Below are positions 26,470 through 34,714 of a stretch of DNA of 64,000 nt, in pieces. The DNA comes from Bradyrhizobium guangzhouense (GTDB lineage Bacteria; Pseudomonadota; Alphaproteobacteria; Rhizobiales; Xanthobacteraceae). The notes under the pieces were generated by a model that did no database searches, was not told the origin of the DNA, and saw only the letters and a program-made list of their open reading frames with translations. The DNA is taken from positions 4,154,001-4,218,000 of the forward strand of contig NZ_CP030053.1 in the NCBI RefSeq assembly GCF_004114955.1, given 5' to 3'. Made by a program: the position numbers and the translations under genes. How positions within the stretch are numbered: the first letter of the stretch is position 1; each line of letters begins with the position of its first letter.

Positions 26470-28335
26470 ATGCTCACCATCACCGACCTCTCCGTCCGTC
26501 TCGCCGGACGCCTCCTGATCGATGACAGCTCCGTGCAGATCACGCCCGGTGCGCGCGTTGGCATGGTCGGACGTAACGGCACCGGCAAATCGACGCTGTT
26601 CAAGGTGATCCGCGGCGAGCTTTCGGCCGAGCACGGCTCGGTGACCCTGCCGCCCCGCTGGCGCGTCGGCAGCCTGGCGCAGGAAGCCCCGAACGGGCCA
26701 GAAAGCCTGATCTCGGTCGTGCTCGAGGCCGACCTCGAGCGCGAAGCGCTGCTGGCAGAAGCCGAGACCGCAACCGATCCGCACCGCATTGCCGAGATCC
26801 AGACCCGGCTCGTCGACATCGACGCCCATTCGGCGCCGAGCCGCGCCGCCGCGATCCTCTCCGGTCTCGGCTTTTCCGCCGCCGACCAGCTGCGCCCCTG
26901 CGCCGAATTCTCCGGGGGCTGGCGCATGCGCGTCGCGCTGGCCGCGACGCTGTTCGCGGCCCCCGACCTTCTGCTGCTCGACGAGCCCACTAACTATCTC
27001 GACCTCGAGGGAACGCTGTGGCTGGAGGATCATCTCGCGCATTATCCGCGCACGGTGATCGTGATCAGCCACGACCGCGACCTGCTTGAAAGCTCGGTCG
27101 ACCAGATCCTGCATCTGGAGCGCGGCAAGCTCACGCTCTACAAGGGCGGCTACTCCTCCTTCGAGGAGCAGCGCGCCGCGCGCGAGTTGCTCGATGCCAA
27201 AGCCGTCAAGCGCCAGGAGGCCGAACGCGCCCGCCTGCAGGCCTTCGTCGACCGCTTCAAAGCCAAGGCGTCCAAGGCGCGCCAGGCCCAGTCCCGCGTG
27301 AAAATGCTGGAGCGGCTGAAGCCAATCACGGCGCTGGTGACGGAGGACGTCCGCGAGATCACCTTTCCCGCTCCCGAGAAATTGCTGTCACCGCCGATCA
27401 TCGCGGTCGACAACGTCTCCGTCGGCTACGATCCGGCCATGCCGGTGCTGAACCGCGTGACGCTGCGCATCGACAATGACGACCGCATCGCGCTTCTCGG
27501 CGCCAACGGCAACGGCAAGTCGACGCTGGTCAAGCTGCTCGCTGCGCGTCTTGCGCCCTTCTCCGGCAAAGTGACGCGTGCCGACAAGCTGTCGATCGCC
27601 TATTTCGCGCAGCATCAGCTCGACGAGTTGAATGAGGACGCCTCGACCTACGACCACGTCCGCAAGCTGATGGGGGGCGATGCGCCCGAGGCCAAGGTGC
27701 GGGCACGTGCCGGCGCGATCGGCTTCTCCGGCAAGGCCGCCGACACCAAGGCGGGCAAGCTCTCGGGCGGCGAGAAAGCGCGGCTGCTGCTGGGGCTCGC
27801 CACCTTCTTCGGCCCCAACATGATCATCATGGACGAGCCGACCAACCATCTCGACATCGACAGCCGCGCAGCGCTTGCCGAAGCCATCAACGAGTTTCCC
27901 GGCGCGATCATCATGGTCTCGCACGACCGCTATCTGATCGAGGCCTGCGCCGACCAGCTCTGGATCGTCGCCGACCGCACCGTGACCAGTTACGACGGCG
28001 ACCTCGACGAGTATCGACGCCTGGTGCTGTCCGCGCGCAATGCGGAAGCCCCCGCGCGCGAGCGCGCCGCTCACATCGAAAAGCCGCAGCGTCCGAAACC
28101 GGAAAATCGCGGCTCGCTGAAGAAGCGCATCGCGGAAGCCGAGTCCGAGATCGCCCGCGTCACCGAGATCATCGCCAAGATCGACACCGCGCTCGCGCTC
28201 CCCGATATTTTCACGCGGGATCCCAAACAGGCCGCACAACTGTCGAAAGCCCGCGCCAATGCCGCCGACGCGCTGGCGCGCGCGGAAGAGCGATGGCTCG
28301 AGGCGAGCGCGCAGTTCGACGAGGCGGCGGGCTAG
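26470..28335 (+). CDS. ABC-F family ATPase (ribosome-associated)
   Basis: A 621-residue soluble protein with two ABC domains and no membrane segments. Domain 1 has GRNGTGKST, FSGGWRMRVALA and LLLLDEPTNYLD; domain 2 has GANGNGKST, LSGGEKARLLLG and IIMDEPTNHLD. The basic/Ala linker between them (residues 230-280) and a C-terminal coiled coil (residues 545-620, with SLKKRIAEAESEI) match Uup/YheS-type factors that act on the ribosome or on DNA rather than in transport. Which subgroup it belongs to was not determined. Confidence 0.9.
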   Translation: MLTITDLSVRLAGRLLIDDSSVQITPGARVGMVGRNGTGKSTLFKVIRGELSAEHGSVTLPPRWRVGSLAQEAPNGPESLISVVLEADLEREALLAEAETATDPHRIAEIQTRLVDIDAHSAPSRAAAILSGLGFSAADQLRPCAEFSGGWRMRVALAATLFAAPDLLLLDEPTNYLDLEGTLWLEDHLAHYPRTVIVISHDRDLLESSVDQILHLERGKLTLYKGGYSSFEEQRAARELLDAKAVKRQEAERARLQAFVDRFKAKASKARQAQSRVKMLERLKPITALVTEDVREITFPAPEKLLSPPIIAVDNVSVGYDPAMPVLNRVTLRIDNDDRIALLGANGNGKSTLVKLLAARLAPFSGKVTRADKLSIAYFAQHQLDELNEDASTYDHVRKLMGGDAPEAKVRARAGAIGFSGKAADTKAGKLSGGEKARLLLGLATFFGPNMIIMDEPTNHLDIDSRAALAEAINEFPGAIIMVSHDRYLIEACADQLWIVADRTVTSYDGDLDEYRRLVLSARNAEAPARERAAHIEKPQRPKPENRGSLKKRIAEAESEIARVTEIIAKIDTALALPDIFTRDPKQAAQLSKARANAADALARAEERWLEASAQFDEAAG

Positions 28336-28347
28336 ATCGAAAACTGC

Positions 28348-28369
28348 AAAACAACCCCATGCACAGTAG
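28348..28369 (-). repeat. Dispersed 22-base repeat, copy 3
   Basis: Exact reverse-strand match to 4764-4785. It lies 13 bases after the ABC-F stop codon and next to the HlyD-like remnant. Confidence 0.7.
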
Positions 28370-28439
28370 CCGGGCCGCTGCCGGCGGAGTCCCGGCAACG
28401 CGACACAAACAATTGAAACAGCGCAGATAACCGGGCGAA

Positions 28440-28575
28440 CCTGGGGTTCCCGCGTGATCTCATGCCTGTAGCGCTGAAGCGGCGACAGCAAGTAGCCCAG
28501 GATGGTGCGCGAGCCGGTCCTGATCTCCACGGTCACCCGATGCTTTGAAGAAACTTGCTGCGGCAGATCGCGCAT
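28440..28575 (-). pseudogene. Fragment of an HlyD/PrsE-type membrane fusion protein
   Basis: The minus strand encodes a 40-odd residue stretch containing VTVEIRTGSRTILGYLLSP followed by LQRYRHEITREP. This is the typical C-terminal end of type I secretion adaptor proteins (a strand with TG-x-RT, then YLL-x-PL and a final arginine-rich helix). The rest of the gene is absent: no start, coiled coil or membrane anchor is present, and the frame continues into unrelated sequence. It is therefore a decayed remnant. Confidence 0.6.
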
Positions 28576-28658
28576 CGTGCGGCACCGTGCTACGAAGCCG
28601 ACACTGACCTTTTCGGGCGAAGAACATTTTTCAATAGGCAATTTTGAGGAGATCGCAG

Positions 28659-29447
28659 ATGTCGTCACCCGAACCGATTAAATTCACCGACGGCGCGGCT
28701 TACGAGCGTTTCATGGCGCCTTGGAGCCGATCGGCCGGGACTCTCTTCCTCGACTGGCTGGCGCCTCGCCCGGGACTAAGTTGGGCAGACGTTGGTGCGG
28801 GCAATGGCGCGTTTACCGAGCTTCTTCTGGCGAGGTCCGCTCCTTCGTCCGTTTGCGCGATCGATCCCTCCGATGCACAGATCGGGACGGCGCGTCAAAA
28901 GTTCGCGGCAAAGCCGGTCGAGCTCTCGATCGGCGACGCGATGGCCCTGCCCTACGATGCGGCCCGCTTCGATGCCGCAGTGATGGCCTTGGTGCTGTTC
29001 TTCGTCCCCGATCCGCGCAAAGGCGCTTCGGAAATGGTCCGCGTCACCAAGCCCGGCGGCATGGTCGCGTCCTACACCTGGGACATTGTGCGGGGTGGCA
29101 CGCCGACGCAGCCGCTGTGGGAAGAGTTGGATGCCCTCGGCATCCCCGCAGCGCGCCCGCCGAGTGCGGATATCTCGCGCTTCGAGATGCTCAAGGCGCT
29201 GTGGGCAGAAATCGGCCTGCGCGAGATCGAAACCCGCGAGCTCGTCGTCGAGCGAACCTTCGCTGACTTCGACGACTACTGGCTATCGATGGTCGTCAGC
29301 AGCCCGAGCGGTGTCGTGGGAAAGCTCTCTCAGTCCGAAACCACCGAGCTCAAACGACGATTGCAGGCACGCCTGCCGACGAGCGCGGCCGGCGCGATCA
29401 CCGTTCACGCTTCCGCCACTGCGATCAAGGGACGCAAAGCCGCTTGA
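28659..29447 (+). CDS. SAM-dependent methyltransferase, class I
   Basis: A 262-residue methyltransferase of the UbiE/Methyltransf_11 type. Motif I is WADVGAGNGAFTELLL (residues 43-58), followed by the acidic CAIDPSDAQ, then IGDAMALPYD and VRVTKPGGMVASY. The start at 28659 has GAGGAG upstream. It stands alone between the HlyD remnant and a convergent lipoprotein gene. The substrate cannot be read. Confidence 0.85.
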   Translation: MSSPEPIKFTDGAAYERFMAPWSRSAGTLFLDWLAPRPGLSWADVGAGNGAFTELLLARSAPSSVCAIDPSDAQIGTARQKFAAKPVELSIGDAMALPYDAARFDAAVMALVLFFVPDPRKGASEMVRVTKPGGMVASYTWDIVRGGTPTQPLWEELDALGIPAARPPSADISRFEMLKALWAEIGLREIETRELVVERTFADFDDYWLSMVVSSPSGVVGKLSQSETTELKRRLQARLPTSAAGAITVHASATAIKGRKAA

Positions 29448-29492
29448 TGGACAGCACGAGCCGATAGGTGCAACTAGAAGACCGACGTCCCG

Positions 29493-30032
29493 CTAGGTCG
29501 CCGCCTTCTTCTTCTTCGCCTTCGGCTTCGCCACCTTCGGCGCCGGCGGTGGCTCGGGATTGCCTTCGATCGCGGAGAGGCGCCCCGACGTGAAGGTGTA
29601 GATGCCTGCGCGCGGACCCGTGGTCCACGTGACCACTGCGACGCGGCGGCCGGCGCCATCGCTGGAGAGATTGACGTTCGAGGGCGCGCCGATGCCGCGC
29701 ACCACGTCACACTCGGTGTGGCCGAGCGCAACCGTGCCGCCCACTGGCGCCGGCGCTGTCGAGGCATTGGCATCGGCGGGACCGGGCGGCGGCGCCATGC
29801 CGGGACAAGCGCCGTCGGCGCTGACGAGATCCTCAGCTCCCACAGGCTTATCGGGCGTCAGCGGCGGCGATTCGATCGAGATGTTCTTGATGAACAGGCG
29901 GCTCGGCTTGTTGAACCATTCAGCGTCTTTGGCTGAGCTCAGCATATCGGATGCGCCCGCGCAGCCCGCCATCAGCGGCGCGACGGCGAGCAACACAATC
30001 AGGGGCGACTTTGGAAGCTTTTGATGTCGCAC
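29493..30032 (-). CDS. Putative lipoprotein
   Basis: A 179-residue precursor with a lipoprotein signal: a short basic start, hydrophobic core and lipobox LMAGC with Cys at residue 23, so it is likely anchored in the membrane. The centre holds DKPVGAEDLVSADGACPGM and a GHTECDVVRGIGAPSNV segment reminiscent of small SmpA/BamE-like beta proteins. The C-terminus is a Pro and Lys tail (KAKKKKAAT). No defined family is named with confidence. It is convergent with the methyltransferase. Confidence 0.7.
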   Translation of the reverse strand: MRHQKLPKSPLIVLLAVAPLMAGCAGASDMLSSAKDAEWFNKPSRLFIKNISIESPPLTPDKPVGAEDLVSADGACPGMAPPPGPADANASTAPAPVGGTVALGHTECDVVRGIGAPSNVNLSSDGAGRRVAVVTWTTGPRAGIYTFTSGRLSAIEGNPEPPPAPKVAKPKAKKKKAAT

Positions 30033-30159
30033 GATAACCTAAATTCCCCACGTGAAGGAGCAGCCCTAAGCGATTGTCCCAACATCACTTTGCGGCACGA
30101 AGGTGGCCGAAACCAATCTGCCCGTCAAAGTCCAAATTATCATTAATTGCAAGCGGCCA

Positions 30160-30612
30160 TCAATTCCGCCGCTGCCACCGGCCGCGTTCGTCGGCCTGCC
30201 AATAGGTGACCTCAAATCCGCGCGTCTTGCAATCCGCCCAGGTGCTGCGAGCCGCCGCGAGCGCGTCCGGATCGTCGCCGTTGAACAGCAGCACCATGCG
30301 CTCATAGCCTTGCGCGTCCTCGGGCAACGCGGCGTTGTCGACCAGGAAGCGGACATTGGCGCCGTTGGGATTGTCTGCCTCGATCGCCAACACGATCGGC
30401 TGGTCGGCAACATCGCTCACCCGCCATGTCGCATGCGGCAGGAAGGAATCGTCGCGATAAGTCCACAGATGAGCGTCCAGCGCATCGGCGCGCTCGGGCG
30501 AGGTCGACTGCACCACGACCCGCCAGCCGCGCTCGAGCGATTTCTCGAGAAGCGGCGGCAAGACGTTCTCAACCGTCATGTTTTGCAGATGGTAGAAGAG
30601 AACTTCCGTCAT
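30160..30612 (-). CDS. holC: DNA polymerase III chi subunit
   Basis: A 150-residue protein of the HolC family, which links the clamp loader to SSB. It opens with [21 protein letters not shown] and includes the conserved [13 protein letters not shown] (E. coli: ...ETFLPH). The start overlaps the pepA stop by four bases. The pepA-holC pair is conserved from enterics to rhizobia. Confidence 0.93.
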   Translation of the reverse strand: MTEVLFYHLQNMTVENVLPPLLEKSLERGWRVVVQSTSPERADALDAHLWTYRDDSFLPHATWRVSDVADQPIVLAIEADNPNGANVRFLVDNAALPEDAQGYERMVLLFNGDDPDALAAARSTWADCKTRGFEVTYWQADERGRWQRRN

Positions 30613-32108
30613 TTGCGCTCGTAATGATCGGCCACCAGACGATCGAGCAGCCGGACGCCATAGCCGCTTCCCCAGCTCTGGTTGATGTCGGTCTTGGGCG
30701 CGCCCATCGCCGTGCCGGCAATGTCGAGATGCGCCCAGGGCGTGCCATCGACGAAGCGCTGCAGGAACTGCGCCGCGGTGATCGAGCCTCCGTGGCGGCC
30801 GCCGGTGTTCTTCATGTCGGCGAACTGGGAGTCGATCAGCTTGTCGTATTCGGGACCAAGCGGCAGGCGCCAGACCTTCTCGCCGCTTTCGATGCCGGCT
30901 GCGAGCAGGCGCTCGGCAAGCTCGTCATTGTTGGAGAACATGCCGGCATGATCGGTACCGAGCGCGACCACGATCGCGCCGGTGAGCGTCGCCAGGTCCA
31001 CCATGAATTTCGGCTTGGTCTTCTTGGCCACGTACCAGAGCACGTCGGCCAGCACCAGGCGGCCTTCGGCGTCGGTGTTGATGATCTCGATGGTCTGGCC
31101 CGACATCGAGGTGACGATGTCGCCCGGGCGCTGCGCATTGCCATCGGGCATGTTCTCGACGAGGCCGATGGCGCCGACCACGTTGACCTTGGCTTTGCGG
31201 GCCGCGAGCGCATGCATCAGGCCAACGACGCAAGCCGCCCCGCCCATGTCGCCCTTCATGTCCTCCATGCTGCCGGCCGGCTTGATCGAGATGCCGCCGG
31301 TGTCGAAGCAGACGCCCTTGCCGACGAAGGCGACCGGCGCCTCGCCCTTCTTGCCGCCATCCCAGCGCATGATCACGGTGCGGCTCGGCCGCGCCGAGCC
31401 CTGGCCGACGCCGAGCAGCGCGCCCATGCCGAGCTTCTGCATCGCCTTGACGTCGAGCACCTCGATTCGCACGCCGAGCTTCCTGAGCTGGCCGGCGCGG
31501 CGTGCGAACTCCTCGGGGAAAAGCACGTTCGGCGGCTCGTTGACGAGGTCGCGCGCGATGATGACACCGTCGACGACCGCGCCGGCCGAGGCAAAGGCCT
31601 TCTTCGCCGCGGCCGCATCGCCAACCGCGAGCGACACGTCGGCGCGCAGGGCGCCCTCCTCGCCGTCTTTCTTCTTGGTCTTGTAGCGGTCGAATTTGTA
31701 AGCGCGCAGGCGCAGGCCCGAGGCGATCGCAACCGCCTGCTCGCCGCTCATGGCGCCGTCAGGCAGCTCCGCCAGAATGGTCATGGACTGGGAAACCGCC
31801 TTGAGCTTGCTGGCCGCCATGCCGCCGAATTTGAGGAAGTCGTTGCCCTTCAGGCTTGAGGCCTTCCCGGTTCCGATCACGATCAGCCGCTCGGCCTTCA
31901 GACCTTCGGGGGCGAGGATGTCCAGGGCCGCGCCGCTTTTGCCCTTGAATGAGCCGGCCGCCGCCGCTCGCTTCACGAGTTCGCTGGCACCGCCCAGCGC
32001 CTTGGCGGTTGCCGGGCCAACCTTCAGACCCTCGTCACAGAACACGACCAGAATGCCACGGGCGGCGGAAGCGAGCGGGACGAAGCCGACCTTGATGGCA
32101 TCGGACAT
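30609..32108 (-). CDS. pepA: Leucyl aminopeptidase
   Basis: A 499-residue M17 metallo-aminopeptidase. The signature NTDAEGRL is present within [16 protein letters not shown], and metal ligands appear in [16 protein letters not shown] and [10 protein letters not shown]. Length fits. ATG at 32108 lies behind AGGAG-like GAGTTACCC. It is co-transcribed with holC. Confidence 0.95.
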   Translation of the reverse strand: MSDAIKVGFVPLASAARGILVVFCDEGLKVGPATAKALGGASELVKRAAAAGSFKGKSGAALDILAPEGLKAERLIVIGTGKASSLKGNDFLKFGGMAASKLKAVSQSMTILAELPDGAMSGEQAVAIASGLRLRAYKFDRYKTKKKDGEEGALRADVSLAVGDAAAAKKAFASAGAVVDGVIIARDLVNEPPNVLFPEEFARRAGQLRKLGVRIEVLDVKAMQKLGMGALLGVGQGSARPSRTVIMRWDGGKKGEAPVAFVGKGVCFDTGGISIKPAGSMEDMKGDMGGAACVVGLMHALAARKAKVNVVGAIGLVENMPDGNAQRPGDIVTSMSGQTIEIINTDAEGRLVLADVLWYVAKKTKPKFMVDLATLTGAIVVALGTDHAGMFSNNDELAERLLAAGIESGEKVWRLPLGPEYDKLIDSQFADMKNTGGRHGGSITAAQFLQRFVDGTPWAHLDIAGTAMGAPKTDINQSWGSGYGVRLLDRLVADHYERK

Positions 32109-32450
32109 GGGTAACTCCTCGAAAACATGGGGCTTTTTGCCGATCGATGGATACGGCCGAAAGCCGGACCTGAACGGCGATTCACTCTGCTTTCGACACT
32201 ATGGGCGAGATCAGCGGCCGATGCCAAGCACCGCCCGTGGCGTGGAGGTCACATTGAGGGAAATATTAACCATATATTGACGGCGCCTTGGGTCAGCCAT
32301 TTTGTTGACGGATCAAAGGGATGGTAGTGAGAAAGTAAGCTGCCGAAAGAAGTGGTCGGGCGACCTTGGGGATCCCTGTCAGGGGATTGGTCGAACAACC
32401 GGAATTTCGGTGCGCGCGTTGGGGCTTTGGTGGGATTCGTGCGGTAGCGC
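32109..32450. other. Divergent promoter region of pepA and lptF
   Basis: A 342-base region. TTGACG boxes at 32277 and 32304 on the plus strand are possible -35 elements for the lpt genes, but the -10 partners are weak. No ORF or repeat is recognised. The plus strand has a short AT-rich stretch (aatattaaccatatattg) near 32260. Confidence 0.4.
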
Positions 32451-33620
32451 ATGGGGTCGATCGACAGGTATATTTTCCGCACGACGCTGGCGTCGTTTGC
32501 GCTGGTCCTGGTCAGCCTCACCGGCGTGATCTGGATTACGCAGGCGTTGCGCGGCATCGACCTGATGACGAGCCAGGGTCAGACCATCCTGACCTTCCTC
32601 GGCATCACCAGCCTCGTGATCCCCGCACTGGTGCTGATCATCTCGCCGATCGCGCTGATGATCGCGATCTCGCACACGCTGAACAAGCTCGCGACCGATT
32701 CCGAGATCATCGTGATGAATGCCGCCGGCTTCTCGCCGTTCCGGCTGTTCTATCCATTCTTTTACGCCACCTGCGTGGTGGCGCTGCTGGTCGCCTTCAT
32801 TGCGGCCTACCTCGCTCCCGACGGCATGCGGCGGATCAAGCAATGGGACGCCGAGATCACCGCCGACGTGCTCACCAACATCCTGCAGCCCGGCCGCTTC
32901 GCCCAGCTCGACAAGAACCTCACGATCCGCATCCGCGAGCGGCTGCCCGGCGGCATCCTCGCCGGCATCTTCATCGACGACCGCCGCGATCCAAATGAGC
33001 GTGTCTCGATCGTCGCCGAGCATGGCGAGGTCGTGAAGAACGAGAACGGATCGTTCCTGGTGCTCAAGGACGGCAATCTGCAGCGCTTCGAGGCCGGCAA
33101 GCGCGACCCGGCCCTCGTGGCATTCGGCCGCTACGGCTTCGACATGTCGAAGTTCGGCAACCAGGGCCACGACGTCACGCTCGGCATTCGCGAGCGTTAT
33201 CTCTGGGAGCTGTTCTCGCCGTCCGAGGACGACCCCGTTTACAAGCAGATTCCCGGGCAGTTCCGTTCGGCCCTGCATGACAGCCTGCTGGCGCCGATCT
33301 ATCCGTTCGCCTTTGCCGTGCTGACCTTCGCGTTCCTGGGCGCGCCGCGCACCACGCGCCAGAGCCGCAATTTTTCGATCGGCTCCTCGATCCTCGTCGT
33401 GTTCGGCCTGCGCATGGTAGGCTTCGCCTGCTCGGTCATGTCCGTGAAATCGGCGGATGCGGTGCTGGTCCAATATTTGATGGTGCTCGGGGCCATCGGT
33501 GTCGGACTTTGGATGGTGATCGGCGGCATCGTGGTCGAGCCGCCGCCCGGCCTGCTGGAGGCCATCAACAGGTCGAACGCGCGGATTGCGCGGCTGTTCG
33601 GACGGCCGGCCGCCGCATGA
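32451..33620 (+). CDS. lptF: LPS export ABC permease LptF
   Basis: A 389-residue inner-membrane protein of the YjgP/YjgQ family that, with LptG and the LptB ATPase, extracts LPS from the inner membrane. It begins with MGSIDRYIFRTTLASF, has three N-terminal helices, a large periplasmic beta-jellyroll domain (about residues 115-270) and three C-terminal helices. A coupling-helix-like stretch lies after helix 2. Its TGA overlaps the lptG ATG. Confidence 0.95.
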   Translation: MGSIDRYIFRTTLASFALVLVSLTGVIWITQALRGIDLMTSQGQTILTFLGITSLVIPALVLIISPIALMIAISHTLNKLATDSEIIVMNAAGFSPFRLFYPFFYATCVVALLVAFIAAYLAPDGMRRIKQWDAEITADVLTNILQPGRFAQLDKNLTIRIRERLPGGILAGIFIDDRRDPNERVSIVAEHGEVVKNENGSFLVLKDGNLQRFEAGKRDPALVAFGRYGFDMSKFGNQGHDVTLGIRERYLWELFSPSEDDPVYKQIPGQFRSALHDSLLAPIYPFAFAVLTFAFLGAPRTTRQSRNFSIGSSILVVFGLRMVGFACSVMSVKSADAVLVQYLMVLGAIGVGLWMVIGGIVVEPPPGLLEAINRSNARIARLFGRPAAA

Positions 33621-34714
33621 GCATGCTCACCAACACGCTCGGGCGCTATTTCGCCGGCCGCTTCGTGGTCGCCGCACTCGGCGTGTTCGCGAGCATCTTC
33701 CTGCTGCTGGTGCTGGTCGACTACATCGAGATGGTGCGCAAGACTTCGGGGCTGGCATCCGCCTCCGCGATCATGGTGGCCGAAACCTCGTTGTTCCGGG
33801 TGCCGCAATTGCTGGAGAAGCTGACCCCGTTCTGCGTGCTGATCGGCGCCATGACCTGCTATCTCGCGCTCTCCCGCCGGCTCGAGCTCGTGGTGGCGCG
33901 CGCCGCCGGCGTTTCGGCCTGGCAGTTCATCTCGCCGGCACTCGGCAGTGCGCTCGTGATCGGCGTGCTCGCCACCGTCGCCTACAATCCGATGTCGGCC
34001 AATTTGCGCGAACTGTCCAAGCGCATGGAAGCCGAGCTGTTCGGCTCGGCGCCCGGCGGCGGCATCCAGGACGCCTCGGGCTTCTGGCTCAACCAGGTGA
34101 CCAGCGACGGCCAGACCATCATCAACGCCGCACGCAGCGAACAGCAGGGTATCCGGCTGACGGGCCTCACACTGTTCCGGTTTGACACAGATCAGCACTT
34201 CAAGGAGCGGATCGAGGCGCGCGAGGCGACGCTCGAGTCAGGTCATTGGCTGTTCAAGGGCGTGCGCCGTTTCACGCTCGACGCCCCGCCGGTCGACCAG
34301 GCCAGCCTGGAGATTCCGACGACGCTGACCGAGGCGCAGGTCCGCAACAGCTTTTCCACACCCGAGACTGTGTCCTTTTGGCAACTACCGAGCTACATCC
34401 GTTCTTCCGAGAGCTCGGGCTTCGCGACAGCCGGCTATCGACTCCAGTATCACAAGCTTCTTGCGCAGCCGTTTTTGCTCGCAGCGATGGTGATGCTCGC
34501 GGCTTCCGTGTCGCTGCGCTTCTTCCGGATGGGTGGCGTACAGAAGATGGTTTTGAGTGGCGTGGGCGCAGGCTTTCTGCTCTACGTTCTGTCGAAAGTG
34601 ACTGAAGACTTGAGCAAGGCTGAGTTGATGCATCCGATCGCTGCGGCGTGGTTGCCCGTGGTGGTGGGCGGCCTCACCGGCTTTTTGGCCTTGCTGTATC
34701 AGGAGGACGGATAG
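33617..34714 (+). CDS. lptG: LPS export ABC permease LptG
   Basis: A 365-residue partner of LptF with the same six-helix plus periplasmic jellyroll plan; it opens with MLTNTLGRYFAGRFVVAALG. ATG 33617 overlaps the lptF stop (ATGA). The final codons overlap the GTG start of lptD. A longer frame starting at 33509 is only the out-of-frame end of lptF. Confidence 0.95.
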   Translation: MSMLTNTLGRYFAGRFVVAALGVFASIFLLLVLVDYIEMVRKTSGLASASAIMVAETSLFRVPQLLEKLTPFCVLIGAMTCYLALSRRLELVVARAAGVSAWQFISPALGSALVIGVLATVAYNPMSANLRELSKRMEAELFGSAPGGGIQDASGFWLNQVTSDGQTIINAARSEQQGIRLTGLTLFRFDTDQHFKERIEAREATLESGHWLFKGVRRFTLDAPPVDQASLEIPTTLTEAQVRNSFSTPETVSFWQLPSYIRSSESSGFATAGYRLQYHKLLAQPFLLAAMVMLAASVSLRFFRMGGVQKMVLSGVGAGFLLYVLSKVTEDLSKAELMHPIAAAWLPVVVGGLTGFLALLYQEDG

